Under the pieces are notes generated by a model. That model searched no databases. It saw nothing but the letters and a program-made list of their open reading frames with translations, and had not been told where the DNA came from. Below, piece by piece: positions 1 through 11,350 of a DNA stretch of 64,000 bases. Every line of letters begins with the position of its first letter. The stretch's first letter is position 1. Source of the stretch: Muscardinus avellanarius (taxonomy: Eukaryota > Chordata > Mammalia > Rodentia > Gliridae); NCBI GenBank assembly GCA_963383645.1, contig OY726561.1, positions 27,074,826 to 27,138,825 of the forward strand, read 5' to 3'. The position numbers and the translations under genes are program-made.

Positions 1-175
1 TTGTAATCCCCACGCTTGGGAGGCGGAGACAGGAGGATGGGGCAGGTTCAAAGCCAGCTGTGCTGGCTTAAGAGACCCCGTATCCAAATAAAAATATTAA
101 AAAATAGGTCTGGGAGTGTAGCGCAGAGGTAGAAGGGCTTCCAGGAGCCCCAGTACCACACACACAAAAAAATCA
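1..175 (+). mobile_element. B1-dID-type SINE, young subfamily, cut by window edge
   Basis: The left monomer (cttgtaatcccc, gggaggcggagacaggagga) is joined to an ID-like right half (ggtctgggagtgtag ... aggagccccagtacc) and a short CA/A tail. The 5' end lies outside the window. It belongs to the subfamily with 'gaagggcttccagga' in the right half, which recurs at 9.7, 27.1, 37.5, 41.3, 50.9, 53.6 and 55.8 kb. Confidence 0.9.
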
Positions 176-972
176 GAGATGAAAACATCCCCTCCTAAAA
201 AGTAACAGGGATATTGTACTGACTGCCCTGAAACAAAAGCATCAACTTTTGAACTAGAATTTGCAGCTCAGAATTCCGTCATGCTCATTATCAGATGTTT
301 TATGTTTCACTATTTCTAGGACAATCCAGCAAAGAATCCAGGAAAAATACTTCCTAAAATATGCATAAAAACTTATTTTTGGCAAATCTAAGATATTATA
401 TATTTCAAAGGAGAGTTTTCTTTCTTTCTTGGCAATTTGATGTTTCTAAATCCTCTGATTTTTTTTAGTTGAAACATTTCACTAGAGAAAGAAACATTTC
501 ATATTTTCATAGACTGTTTATGAAGCTCACATTAAAGTAAGACTGTGTTGGTTACAAAAAATGTAATTTTGCAATAGTCTTTTATGTGAGGATACCATCA
601 TGCTCAGATGTAAATACAGCGATTTACTCTTATGACAAATATAGTTCTCCACTCACCTATCTTTGGCTTGGCATATCTTATAACTTTAATCTTTTAATTC
701 AATTATAACACAAACACCAGTAATACTAAGATTGTGGAGTTCAACTTAATATGACTCAGTAATAGCCCCAATGTGTTTAGTAATAAACACATTAAAACTT
801 ATATCTTGATCAGTCTTCCTATGCATTCATGTCAAGAGTCACAGATGATATCAGACAAGATATTCATCACCAGAATTTTAAAAACAATTCCAAATGCATG
901 CCTCAACTTAGGTCAAAAGAACTATTTGCTGCAGGAAAAATGGCATGTCTAAACTGGTTTACAAGTCTTACA
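176..972. other. AT-rich stretch, nothing recognised
   Basis: I see no repeat family, RNA gene or coding frame that I recognise. It may be old decayed repeat or unique sequence. Confidence 0.4.
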
Positions 973-1195
973 GGCAAGCTGTGCATGGTGGCACATGGTT
1001 TGCTTGTAATCCCAGCATTTCGGAGGCTGACACAGGAAAACTGCGGTTTACAGACAGCCTCAGTTGCTTATGAGGCCCTTTGAAACTCAGGGAGACCCTG
1101 TTTCAAAATCAAAGAATAAAAATATAGGGCTTGGGGTGTAGCTCAGAGGTGGAATATCCCTGGGTTTCATCCTAGGTACCTCAAAAAAAAAAAAT
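973..1195 (+). mobile_element. B1-dID SINE, older copy
   Basis: The order is a B1-like left half (gcatggtggcacatgg ... cttgtaatcccagca), a linker (gagaccctgtttcaaaatc), an ID half (gggcttggggtgtagctc ... tcctaggtacc) and a 12-A tail. It is more diverged than the 'gggcttccagga' subfamily. Confidence 0.88.
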
Positions 1196-1254
1196 CTACA
1201 GGCAGCTATGATAAATAGAACCTGTTTTAATGTCATTTACAATACCATGACTTT

Positions 1255-1975
1255 TCTTTATTTCCTACTTTTATTGGTGTATTAAGGTCTCACATCATAA
1301 TGTAGTTCATAGTGATATTGACATACATGCACACCGCCCTTGGTGAACTTTTCCCTGGCTCCTTCCCATTCCTCCTTTCCCATACAAGATATCGAGATTG
1401 GCATTGGTATTCTTACATATGTACATAATGTCCATGGAAGTATTTTCTTCATTAATTCTTCCTCTCCCCTCCCTCTCTGTATATCCTATTATTTTGTAAT
1501 CCATTCATCTATTGATGAACAACTGGGCTGCTTCTATGGTTGGTTTCATAATTTCATCATTGAATTTTGCTCATGGATATGTTTGTATTACTATAATATT
1601 CTGCTTTCAGACCTTTTGGAAAAATACCCAAAAATGGTGTAACTGGAAAATATGGTGGATCCGTTCCCAGGTTTCTAAGGAATCTCACCACTGATGTCCA
1701 TAGTGGCTGCACTAATTTGCAATCCCACCAACAGTATAGAAGAGTTTCCATTTTCCCCATCCTAACCAGCATTTATTATTCTCTGACTCCTTGATGATTG
1801 CCATTCTAATAGGTGGAATCTTGGTGTAGTTTTAATTTTTATCTCCCTAATTGCTAATGATGTTGAACATTTTTTATGTACATATTTATTGGCTATTTGT
1901 ATTTCTTCTTTGTGAAGTGTCTATTTAGTTCAACTGCCCATTTCTTGATTGTATTATTACTTTTTTAGTGTTGAG
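1255..1975 (-). mobile_element. L1 3'UTR and ORF2 3' end, antisense
   Basis: This is the reverse complement of an L1 3' end. On the + strand it shows the 3'UTR relict 'ctcacatcataatgtagttc', then 'caatcccaccaacagtat', 'attgccattctaat' and 'cccatttcttgattg', which are the antisense of the ORF2 tail. The element resumes at 2313-2375, so the 1976-2312 block was inserted into it. Frames in this stretch are relics. Confidence 0.88.
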
Positions 1976-2312
1976 TCTTTTAAGTAATTTTTTGCAAAAA
2001 GAATTAGATAATTTATTAAACGTATTAAAAATAAACTTACATAATGAGGCAATAATCTTATAAGCACACAACATGGCAACATTTCTTCCCAAAAGAAAGG
2101 AAAAGAGAATTAACTTTGGAATTATATATTTATAATTTGAGAATTAGGAAATAATAAGCAAGTACTCAAATATTTCTAAGTAAATACATGTGGTTTTAGA
2201 TTTGGGTTGTCTCATTTTAACAGTCAAAGTCCAAAGTAAAAATTGTACCTGACCTCAATTTCACTTTATTAAAATAAATCTGAGCTACAATTTTTTTTCT
2301 TTTAAGTAATTT
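1976..2312 (-). pseudogene. 5'-truncated retroposed 3'UTR of unidentified gene
   Basis: A 307-bp insert (1991-2297) interrupts the antisense L1. It is flanked by a perfect 15-bp direct repeat, tcttttaagtaattt, at 1976-1990 and 2298-2312. Read on the minus strand it ends with an AATAAA-type signal (tttaataaattatc), about 15 bases of spacer, then a short A-run abutting the duplication. These are the marks of an L1-mobilised mRNA 3' end. The body has no coding frame, so only 3'UTR seems to have been copied. I could not name the source gene. A non-LTR element of unknown family with its own polyadenylation signal is the alternative. Confidence 0.65.
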
Positions 2313-2375
2313 GTATATTCTAGACATTAATCCTCTATCAGAGGAATAGCTGATATACATGGGCTTTTGAGTACA
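2313..2375 (-). mobile_element. L1 ORF2 antisense, continuation
   Basis: It continues the antisense ORF2 text (gtatattctagacattaa, ctctatcagaggaatagctg) across the insertion. The same stretch, uninterrupted, occurs at 42.07 kb. Confidence 0.8.
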
Positions 2376-2753
2376 GTAAATGAGCTTAACATGTCATTTA
2401 AATAATATCTTTTACTATGAAACTCATAATGTATTATGTGCTATAATTACAATTCATCATTTAAACATAGCAACTCACTTCATTTGACACAACCTATCAG
2501 ATCAATATTGCATTTGTCTCTGCCTTTATTTGCATCTATGTAAAAATTGACAAGTGGTATAGTACAAGCATTCTAGGACTTGGCAAATGTATAGGCAGTT
2601 TTTACCTCAGAGTAAGGTTTTTAGGTTTCATTAATCAAATTAATGAAGGAACATGCTGCTTTTATAGATGTATTTTAAGTTTCTAACACAACCATAGTAA
2701 GCTATGTACTATGGGTAATATGAAATGAATGTTCAAGGCAAGACCTATTACAT
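2376..2753. other. Nothing recognised
   Basis: AT-rich sequence with no family or coding signal that I can support. Confidence 0.4.
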
Positions 2754-2800
2754 TAGCCAGAGTTCTTTAAAGAACCAGTAGGATGGAGATTCATTCATAT

Positions 2801-2879
<79 letters not shown>

Positions 2880-2999
2880 TTAAGACTCGTATATTACTGG
2901 AGCTATATCTCAAGATTCTTAATCCGTAAGCTGGAGACCAAGAGAACAATAGATCAGCATACTCAAGACCCAGAAAAAGCCTATGTTCAAACTGAAGTC
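2754..2999 (-). mobile_element. MLT2-like ERV-L LTR, antisense, 3' part
   Basis: It starts with 'cattagccagagttcttt', the reverse of the usual MLT2 end (ctctggagaac...ctaata), and reads back into the LTR through a CT/CA microsatellite. The rest of the LTR lies beyond the inserted MaLR, at 3413-3530. Confidence 0.6.
2804..2876. repeat. (CT)n(CA)n compound microsatellite
   Basis: About 15 CT units run directly into about 20 CA units. It sits inside the antisense MLT2 LTR. Confidence 0.97.
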
Positions 3000-3412
3000 C
3001 ATTATGGTTGGAATGTTTGCTCCCTCTGAAACTCATGTTGAAATTCAGTTGCTACTATAACAATATTAAGAAAAGAGACCTTTAAGAGGTGTTTGAGTTA
3101 TGAGAGTACCAATCTCTTCAGTGAATTAACAGTTATCATAGGAGCAGGTTTACCTTGGGTGAGGGTTTATCTCACTTCCTTTTCCCATCTTCTTTCTCTT
3201 TCCTTCTCTCTTCTTTTCTACTTTGCCTTCTATCCTGTGACATTTCCTACCATGTGCAGACAGACTGAGAAGGCCCTCGCTGGCAGAGGGCCCTCACTGG
3301 CTGGAGCCTTGATCTTGGAATTTCCAGATGGCAGAACTAAGAGAAATAAATTTCTCCTCATTATAAATTAGTTTATGGTATTATATTATAGGGACACAAA
3401 ATAGACTAAGCA
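3000..3412 (+). mobile_element. MaLR LTR (MST/MLT1-like), nested in MLT2
   Basis: It opens like a MaLR LTR (attatggttggaatgtttg, gaaactcatgttgaaattc). It closes with the usual tail (agagaaataaatttctcc ... tttatggtattatattatag ... agactaagca). It splits the antisense MLT2 LTR. Confidence 0.7.
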
Positions 3413-3530
3413 CTGAATATGGACATTCCAGCTCAAAGCAGTCAGGCAGGAGGAGTTCCATCTTATTCTGCCTTTTTGTTCAATGATGGTCTTCATTTGA
3501 CTGAATATGACATATCCACATTAGAAAGAG
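3413..3530 (-). mobile_element. MLT2-like LTR, antisense, remaining part
   Basis: The text 'gcagtcaggcaggaggag' followed by 'tctgcctttttgttcaatg' is the antisense middle of an MLT2-type LTR. It follows in the right order after the part at 2754-2999. Confidence 0.55.
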
Positions 3531-3539
3531 CAGAAGAGG

Positions 3540-3749
3540 AGCCTTGTGTGGTGGCACACTCTTGTAATCCCAGCATTTGAAAAGCTGAGACAGGGGATCC
3601 AAGTTGGCGGCCAGCTTCAGCTACTTAGTGAGGCCCTTTGCAACTCAGTGAGACCCTGTTTCAAAATAAAAACTAAAAAAAATTGGGCTGTGTGTGTAGC
3701 TTGGAAGTAGAATGCCCCTGGGTTCTATCCCTAGAACTGCAAAAAAAAA

Positions 3750-3750
<1 letters not shown>
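3540..3750 (+). mobile_element. B1-dID SINE
   Basis: Left half 'gtgtggtggcacactcttgt', linker 'gagaccctgtttcaaaat', ID half ending 'ctatccctagaactgc', then an A-tail that runs into a purine microsatellite. Confidence 0.88.
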
Positions 3751-3802
<52 letters not shown>

Positions 3803-3903
3803 AAAGAAGAAGAAGAAAAGAAGAAGAAGAAAAGAAGAAGAAGAAAAGAAGAAGAAGAAAAGAAGAAGATAAAAGAAAAGGGAAGGGAAGGGAAGGGAAA
3901 AAG
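3751..3903. repeat. (GA)n / (GAA)n / (GGGAA)n purine tract
   Basis: About 150 bases of almost pure purine grew from the SINE tail: GA units, then GAAAA/GAA units, then GGGAA units. The Glu/Arg/Lys-rich frames across it are not genes. Confidence 0.95.
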
Positions 3904-5079
3904 GTAGGAAGGGCAGAAGAGCTACCTGTTTTACTCAGTTTACTGTCTCAATGTTAATCCCATCCAGAAACATCATCAGAGACATACCCAGAATGATATT
4001 GGTCAAATGTCTGAACACTGGTGGCCCAGGAAAACTGACACATAGGATTACTGATCACATACATATACACAAAAGCCTATCATGTAAAGAAGAAATAAGA
4101 TAAATAAAATAAATGGTACTAAGTAATGACAAAGTAGCATATAATTAAGTGATAAATTGAAAGATAATGTCTAAAATTCCTATAGAACTCGAGAAACACA
4201 GTAATCTAAGAAGTTCTGATTATCTGATTGTATATGTAATATAAATGATTTTATTTGGGTACAATAGATTAGGACCAAAGAATGAAAGGGTAAATAAAGG
4301 TTGATTGTTCACTACCAAAAGGTAAGAGACAGATTTATAGAGCCATTTAAAAGGCCCTCCACAACATTTAAACTGGGTATCTTCTGACTTTGGCTCCACC
4401 TTATATTTTACTTTATAGGTTAAAATATAAAGTGCCTAAAGTGACTTGGCTGTTTAAAACTCATAAGTACAGAGATGAGAGAGAGACAGATTGCTTCAGC
4501 ATTTTGCTAAATCTCAATACCATTTCATACTTCTATGTGAAGGACTGTTATAGCTGACAGCAAATATTTTTTGATGTCACATTTTCCCAAAATGCCTGCT
4601 GGTCCTAAGCATTTCAGCAAATAATTTAGCCAGCTGGGAGTTCTTGGGTTATAATTTTTATAGTCACAGCTTTTCAAAAAAAATCTTAGAGATTTGCAAA
4701 AGAAAGTGGAAAACAAATGATGCCAAGCCTAATGATCTCTGAGAGTCACCTTAGCTATCTACCAGATTCTGTGCTTTCACAGGAAGAGTTTTAAAGGAAG
4801 AAGTACACAGAACAATATCACATCTGTTTTCCCCCAAAGACTAGAAAATGACATGTAGGCAATTCCATTGGACAACTTTAGAAGCAGTTTGTACTAAGAA
4901 CTAGTAATAAAAATTATTATTCAAAAGTTTTACAATATCTCTCTAAGCTTTCTTGAATGCATCAATCCAAACTGCCTAGGAGTCATCCAAGTATTTAAAG
5001 CTGAAAACTCATCATCTTTCTTTCGTTTGTTTCTTCAGCCATCCTATGAACTCTCAGGAGGGTGTTTTCTTATTGTTTG
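3904..5079. other. Nothing recognised
   Basis: No repeat family or coding frame that I can name. The sequence is AT-rich. Confidence 0.4.
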
Positions 5080-5143
5080 TTTATTTGGTTGGTTGGTTGT
5101 TTGGTTGGTTGGTTGGTTGGTTGGTTGGTTGGTTGGTTGTTTC
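5080..5143. repeat. (GGTT)n tetranucleotide repeat
   Basis: About 14 GGTT units, with some TGTT variants, lie just upstream of an antisense SINE. Confidence 0.95.
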
Positions 5144-5145
5144 GT

Positions 5146-5312
5146 TGTTGGGTAATACTGAGGACTAAACACTGGAGCATTCTACTTCTGAGGTACATCC
5201 CTAGCTCTTTTTTGTTTTGTTTCGTTTTGTTTTGAAACAGGGTCTTGCTAGGTTGCTGAGAGTCACTAAGTTGTTCAGGCTGGTCTGAAACTAGCCATCC
5301 TCCTGTAACTGG
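5146..5312 (-). mobile_element. B1-dID SINE, antisense, truncated
   Basis: The + strand reads the reverse ID half (gggtaatactgaggacta ... acatccctagctc), then 'gaaacagggtcttgctagg' and 'caggctggtctgaaactag'. The far left end of the B1 half is missing. Confidence 0.8.
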
Positions 5313-5994
5313 AGAATCCTGAGTCTCTCACTCTGTTTTAACATAACCATTATTTCCTGGCAAAGCTCAATAGCCAAGCAGAGGCTTAATGAATGTTCCT
5401 TTTCCACCAACAATAATTCCAAAATCAACTCCATTTTTGTTGACTTTCCCAGAACCCTTATTATAGCAATAGTTTTCTCACTGGTCATTCCCTTTGCTGT
5501 GTTCAGACAGATTGAAGCTATTTTTCTCAACTGGGGTACTGAGGGAGAATTACACTGAATGCCACAGGGTACCTATGATAGGTGCAATGAATTGACTGCT
5601 TCCTATATATCTAGACTGATACAGCTAAAGACCATCTGTGATGGAACTGGGAAAATAGACACACAGTAATTTCATTTTCTATAGCAAGAATCCTCTTAAT
5701 GAAACCAAACTGAGAAATGCCATTAGAGGAAGGAGGTAAAAGAGTAGGAAGTGTTTAAGTCGAAGGTGCTGATCTGTCACCTCTACCAAATGGTTTTCCT
5801 TCTAAAGTTTAATCAAAACGTATTGTAATATCTAGCACTTAAACAAAAATTATCAAATAAATTACAAAACAGGACAAAGGTCCAAAATATTAGGAAAAAA
5901 TAAAAATTGACATGATGTATAAAATGAAAAAGAAAATAATTATGTTATAATCATAAAAATATTTTTAATTTGGAATAAAGTAAAATATATTTTT
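5313..5994. other. Nothing recognised
   Basis: No supportable gene or repeat. Confidence 0.4.
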
Positions 5995-6082
5995 GTTTTG
6001 TTTCTTTGGATGCCAAGAATCAAATGCAGGGCCTCATGCTTGCTAAGCAAGTACTCTACCTCAAACTACATCCGCAGCTCTT
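5995..6082 (-). mobile_element. ID-like (tRNA-Ala) SINE monomer, antisense
   Basis: The + strand reads 'gggcctcatgcttgctaag' followed by 'gtactctacctcaaactaca'. This is the reverse of an ID-type tRNA-derived SINE with no B1 half. A similar monomer is at 52.27 kb. Confidence 0.7.
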
Positions 6083-6675
6083 ATATTTGTTTTAACACAT
6101 TAAATAACAAGATCCAGTGACTAATAAGTTTAATATCAAAACAGAGATTAACATAAATAACATTTTGAGATACCTGCTAGGCAATATAAAAATACCTATG
6201 ATTCTATAAGCTACAGACATTGCAAACACTCTTCAAATTAACACTAGATCCACAATTTAAAGATTTCCTAAATTTCAAAGAGGCTATTGAATAATAAGCA
6301 TATCTTACAAGTTGATATGGAGTTGTCATCTCCTAAGACTTCAAAGTACATTCTTAAGAGAATCCTTTCCCTTTGGCCAATTGTTGAACCAATAGAAAAT
6401 TGAAGAAGTGGTGATGGGCAGACCTGGAAGCAAAGTACATCATTTCCATCCACATTCCCCGGCCAGAACTTGGACACATGAGCCCACCTATTAGCAAAGG
6501 AGCTGAAAAATGTAGTTTAGCACTGAAGACAAGAGGATAAAGAAACACAGAAAATTTTATTTTCTGTAGAGATTGAGCAAAAACAGTACAAATTATGAGC
6601 AACTGGACCCATATGGTACAATTGTATAGATCAAACACAGTAAAAAGTCTATGAATAGTCAGAAAAAAAGTGTGA
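6083..6675. other. Nothing recognised
   Basis: AT-rich. The antisense open stretch of about 110 codons at 6354-6689 shows no family that I recognise. Confidence 0.4.
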
Positions 6676-6890
6676 GTCAAGTGTAGCATAACACACCTAT
6701 AATCCCACTACTTGGGAGACTGAGAAGGGAGGATCACAGGTTAGAGGACAGTCTCAGTAAACTAGCAAGACCCTGTTTTAAAACAAAAATTAAAGGGCTG
6801 TGGGTGTAGCTTGGTGGTAGAATGCTCTTGTATTCAATCTCCAGTACTACAAAAATAAATAAATAAATAAAACAAAACAAAAGGAGTAAT
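6676..6890 (+). mobile_element. B1-dID SINE, older copy
   Basis: Left half with 'cctataatcccactacttgg', linker 'aagaccctgttttaaaac', ID half 'gggctgtgggtgtagc ... tctccagtactac', then an A-rich AAAT tail. Confidence 0.85.
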
Positions 6891-9692
6891 TTTGGCAAAG
6901 AAAAAAATTCAAAACAACATTTGAGTTCTGATAATAGAGCAAGCTTCTCCTTGCCACCTCTTTGAATATACATATTTAAGTAAGAAGGTAAAAAAGGATA
7001 GGTCTAATATTCAGTATTTGACTAAAGAAAACATATACTTTGAGTTCACAATGAGGAATTCATTCTGTAAGCCAGGCTATTTTAATAAGGAAAAGTGTTC
7101 TCTAAACATAAAAACATCATTCTCATATCAGGAGCCAGATGTGAATGATTTGACCTGGATCAAAGAGTTTTACTAAACATTCTAGAATAGAGAGAATAAG
7201 GATTCCATGCAGAGGGAATTAATCTAATTCAATAAAAAGAAAAAAAATATTTGAAAGGGATTTCACAAAGATGAAATATAACCTGAATCTCAGAAGCAAC
7301 TGGGTATGTTAGATTCAGTCAAGTAAAGAAAAAAAAATGATAGAACTCCTGGTAGAGACTAGATTGAAAGAAAAACAGAAAAATATCTAGAATTGTCCCC
7401 CACTTCTCCACCCACTATGGGATGCAGTGGGAATGGAAGATTAGCATAGCAAATAGCAGTAGGCTTTCCTAGCCTCCTTGAGCAGAACTTAGCATAAAGG
7501 AAATTTTGGCGTTCCCATGGCCCTGGATGAGAAGCTTGAAAGATCTGGCTTTGCAATAGTTAAATGATCTGACACCAGGAGGGTAAAATTGTGGAGCATA
7601 AACATGAGACATTGGAAGACCCGCACAAGTGAAAGAAATTACAGGCTTCAAAAGGCGATCTCAGTGGGAAGCCCAACTGTCCCGGGTGAGATTACCTAGA
7701 CCCCTGACACCAGGCCAGTCCTCAACAGACATTTGAGAAGGCAGTCCAGCACTAGAAGACTGCCCCACTCTCTATTAAATAATACAATCTCCTCTCAGGA
7801 CAAACATGCCATCTTAGAACAAAGGAAGGAAAGAGGAGGCTTCATGGGTAAAGAGCAAAGTCTTTGAAAGGGATTTTGAACTTTGTACTGAACACACCTA
7901 AAAACTAAGCATCCTAAGACTAATTAATCACAGTGGCTAAATCAGTCACAAAGAAATTCTTGTTAAACCAGAAGAGATTGTGTTACCTCTTATAGACCAA
8001 TTATGTGTTTTCTACCACATTCAGTTTCCCAACAGCAATGGAATTAGGATACATAGAGCTAGATAAGATCAAGTATAGCAAAAAAAAAAAAAAAAAACAT
8101 AATTTGTACAGCTCAGTACCTAAAAATACAAAAAATGGATATGACAGAGGTTGTATGAATATCAGCTCATTATGTATTGGCAAGAGTTCCCTTCAGGTAA
8201 ACATAATCACCCTGAATCTCAGAAGAGTGGAACAATTAAGAAAGCTCAGTTCAGTCTTACTGGAGCATAATAAATCCTCAGACAGAATTTCATTCCCTAG
8301 TGACTAATGTTATAGCTAAGAGGATAAAAACTATTTTTGCTTTAATATGCTACAAGTCTATTTTAAAATGAAAATATTTAATAGTGTATTCAATGTAATG
8401 CCCAAAAAACTGTATTAGTCAACTACCAAAAGTTAGAAGTGACATTTTGAGGACACATTTGTGATATTTCTCTTATACTCAATTCAAGAAATAGACTCCA
8501 GATGGCTACAAATATTTTCTTTTATAATGTAAAAGCTAATCTGTTTTCATTCTCTAACCTCAAGGTCTTTAGCAATTTCCACCTTTAGGGATTTTAAGAC
8601 GAGTTTGATGTCACCAATTAACTGCTTTACTTCAAAGTGTCTTCTCTGTGATCAATGTTTGACTATATTGTTTTGTGTGACATTGAGAGTAATGTGCATT
8701 TTTGAAAGCCACACTCCTTATAATTCTTGCTCAAAGATTATGCACTATTCTTTTTTTAAGTGATAGTTCTTTTTCTAATGGCTGAGTTCTCTCTCTCTTT
8801 TCAACAATATTTGTATATGTTACTTATTCAGATGGAATTCAGAAATTATGCTAAGGAATAAATTTTAATTTAGTAGAAAAAGAAACACTTTTAAACCATG
8901 GTTAAGACTGGGCTTCATAAATTCATTGTGTGACCTGAGGAATTCTAGGGCCCATCTGCCTAAATATATTTCCTACTTGCCAGGGTACCAAAACTGATCT
9001 AATAGAGATTCATAGCTTTCAATTTCAAAGATCTGTTGGCCATCATTAATCCTATACTCAAGGGACAGTATCATTTTTAATGCAGAGATTAAAAGACATT
9101 ATCAAAGAATAATTTTCAGAAACATTTCCCAATAGGTGTTTTGTCATGAGTAACGGGTTTCAGGCTCATATAAGGGCAAGGAATATTAATAATTAATTTT
9201 CCATCTTAAAGAGTCACAACATATATTAGCATATAAAAGACTGCAAATATCCAAAGAATTTCAAACTTTTTAAAACTCTGCAAGTCCAAAACTCAGTTGA
9301 CTATTATGGCTGTAGTAGAGAATTATAATAAAAGCTTCCTGAGAGTAAAACACCAAAAATTAAACAGACAAAAACAAAAGACACAATTGCAACAGGACGG
9401 ATCAGTTGCATAATTAAAAGCATGCTGGAAGTGAGGAAAACAGACTTCTCCATAAAAGAAAAACTGAATGCATTCAATTCTTTTCCTTGAAGTGGTCCCA
9501 GGGATGATCCAGATGTTTGGAGAAATAAAATTTATTTGGTCTAGACAGCTTTCAAATCATCAGAGGAGGTTCCTCACCTGATCCCTTGAAATGCATTTTA
9601 AGATTATATCATTCTTATGTAAAGACAACAGAGGAAGCAGTTACATGAAATTCTGCTTGTGCTATATGAGCATGTCAAAAATAGAGTCTAAT
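6891..9692. other. 2.8 kb with no recognised gene or repeat
   Basis: The sequence is AT-rich with an 18-A run near 8080. I recognise no transposon family and no exon. The short open stretches at 7359-7651 (minus) and 8005-8307 (plus) have no recognisable motif. Confidence 0.4.
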
Positions 9693-9878
9693 GCCGGGTG
9701 TGGTGGCGCACGCTTGTAATCCCCGTGCTTGGGAGGCGGAGACAGGAGGATCGCGCAGGTTCGAAGCCAGCCGCGCTGGCGTAAGAGACCCTGTTTCAAA
9801 AATATAAAATAGGTCTGGGAGTGTAGCCCGGAGGTAGAAGGGCTTCCAGGAACCCCAGTACCACCAAAAAAAAAAAAA
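9693..9878 (+). mobile_element. B1-dID SINE, young CpG-rich copy
   Basis: A near-consensus copy (gccgggtgtggtggcgcacg, cgcgcaggttcgaagccag, ggtctgggagtgtagcccgg, gaagggcttccaggaacccc). A near-perfect duplication flanks it (atagagtcta before, atagtgtcta after the A-tail). The preserved CpGs argue for a recent insertion. Confidence 0.93.
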
Positions 9879-10383
9879 TAGTGTCTATTATTCCTTATAT
9901 AAAGCACCACATTGACAATACCTTTCAGAACTTCGTGCTAAAAACAAAGTTTGGCCTTCCCAAAGGAATTGCAATACTTCCTCTTTTCTAAACAGCAGCA
10001 ATGGGTCTTACTTCCTTTGATTACCAGGAAACCCATAGCTAAATGTCAGCACAACCAATAATGACCACATAGCCTCCAGGGCTGGAATGTTTTTTCATGG
10101 CTCCTTGTAGCTATTAATACTTCCTCTGGTCATGACTCTGAATTTCTCATTCCCCATTAGTGTATAGTATGTCCTTGTTATAATCCTCCACAAATCCACT
10201 TGGGATTGTGAAAGAAGAGAGGTGAGGAGATAAAGGCACACTAAAACTATTGGTTCCTGCAGGATCCATAGAGAACACAACATCAGTGCCTTACATGGGA
10301 CCTGGAATATTACTAATGCCTAATAAATTTTAATATTTCTAAATGGAATGTTCCTGGATAATATTTACCCTATCAAGATGTTC
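9879..10383. other. Nothing recognised
   Basis: No supportable gene or repeat. Confidence 0.4.
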
Positions 10384-10592
10384 AGGGAAGCTAAGCACGG
10401 TGGCACACCCCTGTAATTTCAATACTTGGGAGGCAGAGATGGGAGGATCACAGTTTTGAGAACAGCCTCGGCAACATAGTGAGACTCGTAGCAACCTAGG
10501 GAGACCATGTTTCAAAAAAAAAAAAAATCAAAGCATATAGCTCAGAGGCACAATGCCCCTGGATTCAATCTTCAGTACAAAAAAAAAAAATC
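10384..10592 (+). mobile_element. B1-dID SINE, older copy
   Basis: Left half 'gctaagcacggtggcacacc', paired linkers, ID half 'atagctcagaggcacaatgc ... tcttcagtac' and A-tail. Confidence 0.87.
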
Positions 10593-10779
10593 CAAGGGAA
10601 TTAATTTTTTACTGACACATATGTCAAAAATACTAAGCACAGGTTAAGGTTGCCAGCTCCCACCATTACTTGGGCTGAAGGGATTTCACTGTAGATAGGC
10701 CAAGAAATAAACACTTACGGGCTAATGAGGAGCACACCACAGATAGGCCTGGAAACCCAAGAGACAAAGTACAAGGGAG

Positions 10780-10985
10780 AAGCTGGGCACAGTGGCCCAC
10801 ACCTGCAAACCCAGTACTTGAAAGCCTGAGATAGGGTGATCACAGGTTCAAGGCTAGCCTCAACAATTTAGGGAGCTCCTCAGCAATTTGATGAGATCTT
10901 ATTTCAAAACAAAAATAAAATATGGCCGGATGTGTAGGTCAGTGGTATAATGTTTCCAATAGTGCCAAACAAACAAACAAACAAC
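10780..10985 (+). mobile_element. B1-dID SINE, older copy
   Basis: Left half 'gctgggcacagtggcccaca', middle 'gagatcttatttcaaaac', a decayed ID half (tgtgtaggtcagtggtataa), and an (AAAC)n tail. Confidence 0.85.
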
Positions 10986-11104
10986 TCAAGGGATAGTCCC
11001 TTAGAGATCTACAGGGAGCCAAGGGTGAGTTGACCTCTTCTGCTGATAAGATGATGATCTGCTAATATGAGGAAGTTAGGATGAGGCATGACCATAGGAG
11101 GATT

Positions 11105-11106
<2 letters not shown>

Positions 11107-11138
<32 letters not shown>

Positions 11139-11285
11139 ATATATGTATGTATATATGTATATATACACATATATGTATATATGTATGTATATGTGTATAC
11201 ATACATATATGTATATGTGTATATGTGTATATATGTATATATACATATATGTATATACATACATATATACACGTATATGTATGTA

Positions 11286-11326
<41 letters not shown>

Positions 11327-11350
11327 GGAGAGAGAGAGAGAGAGAGAGAC
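11107..11350. repeat. Compound alternating purine/pyrimidine microsatellite
   Basis: (CA)n runs into about 160 bases of mixed TA/TG/CA steps (tatatgtatgta units), then (TG)n, (TA)n and (GA)n. All six frames stay open because the units are dinucleotides. Six apparent open frames here are artefacts. Confidence 0.97.

Noticed and set aside
3683..3957. Glu/Arg/Lys-rich frames of 74-81 codons
   Set aside because: They arise from the (GA)n/(GAA)n tract at a SINE tail.
5080..5143. Regular short repeats as a CRISPR-like array
   Set aside because: It is a plain GGTT microsatellite with no spacers, in a mammalian genome.
9662..9910. Antisense frame with GGTGVPGSPSTSGLHSQ, also seen near 53.7 and 55.9 kb
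   Set aside because: It is the reverse reading of the young SINE, which explains its recurrence.
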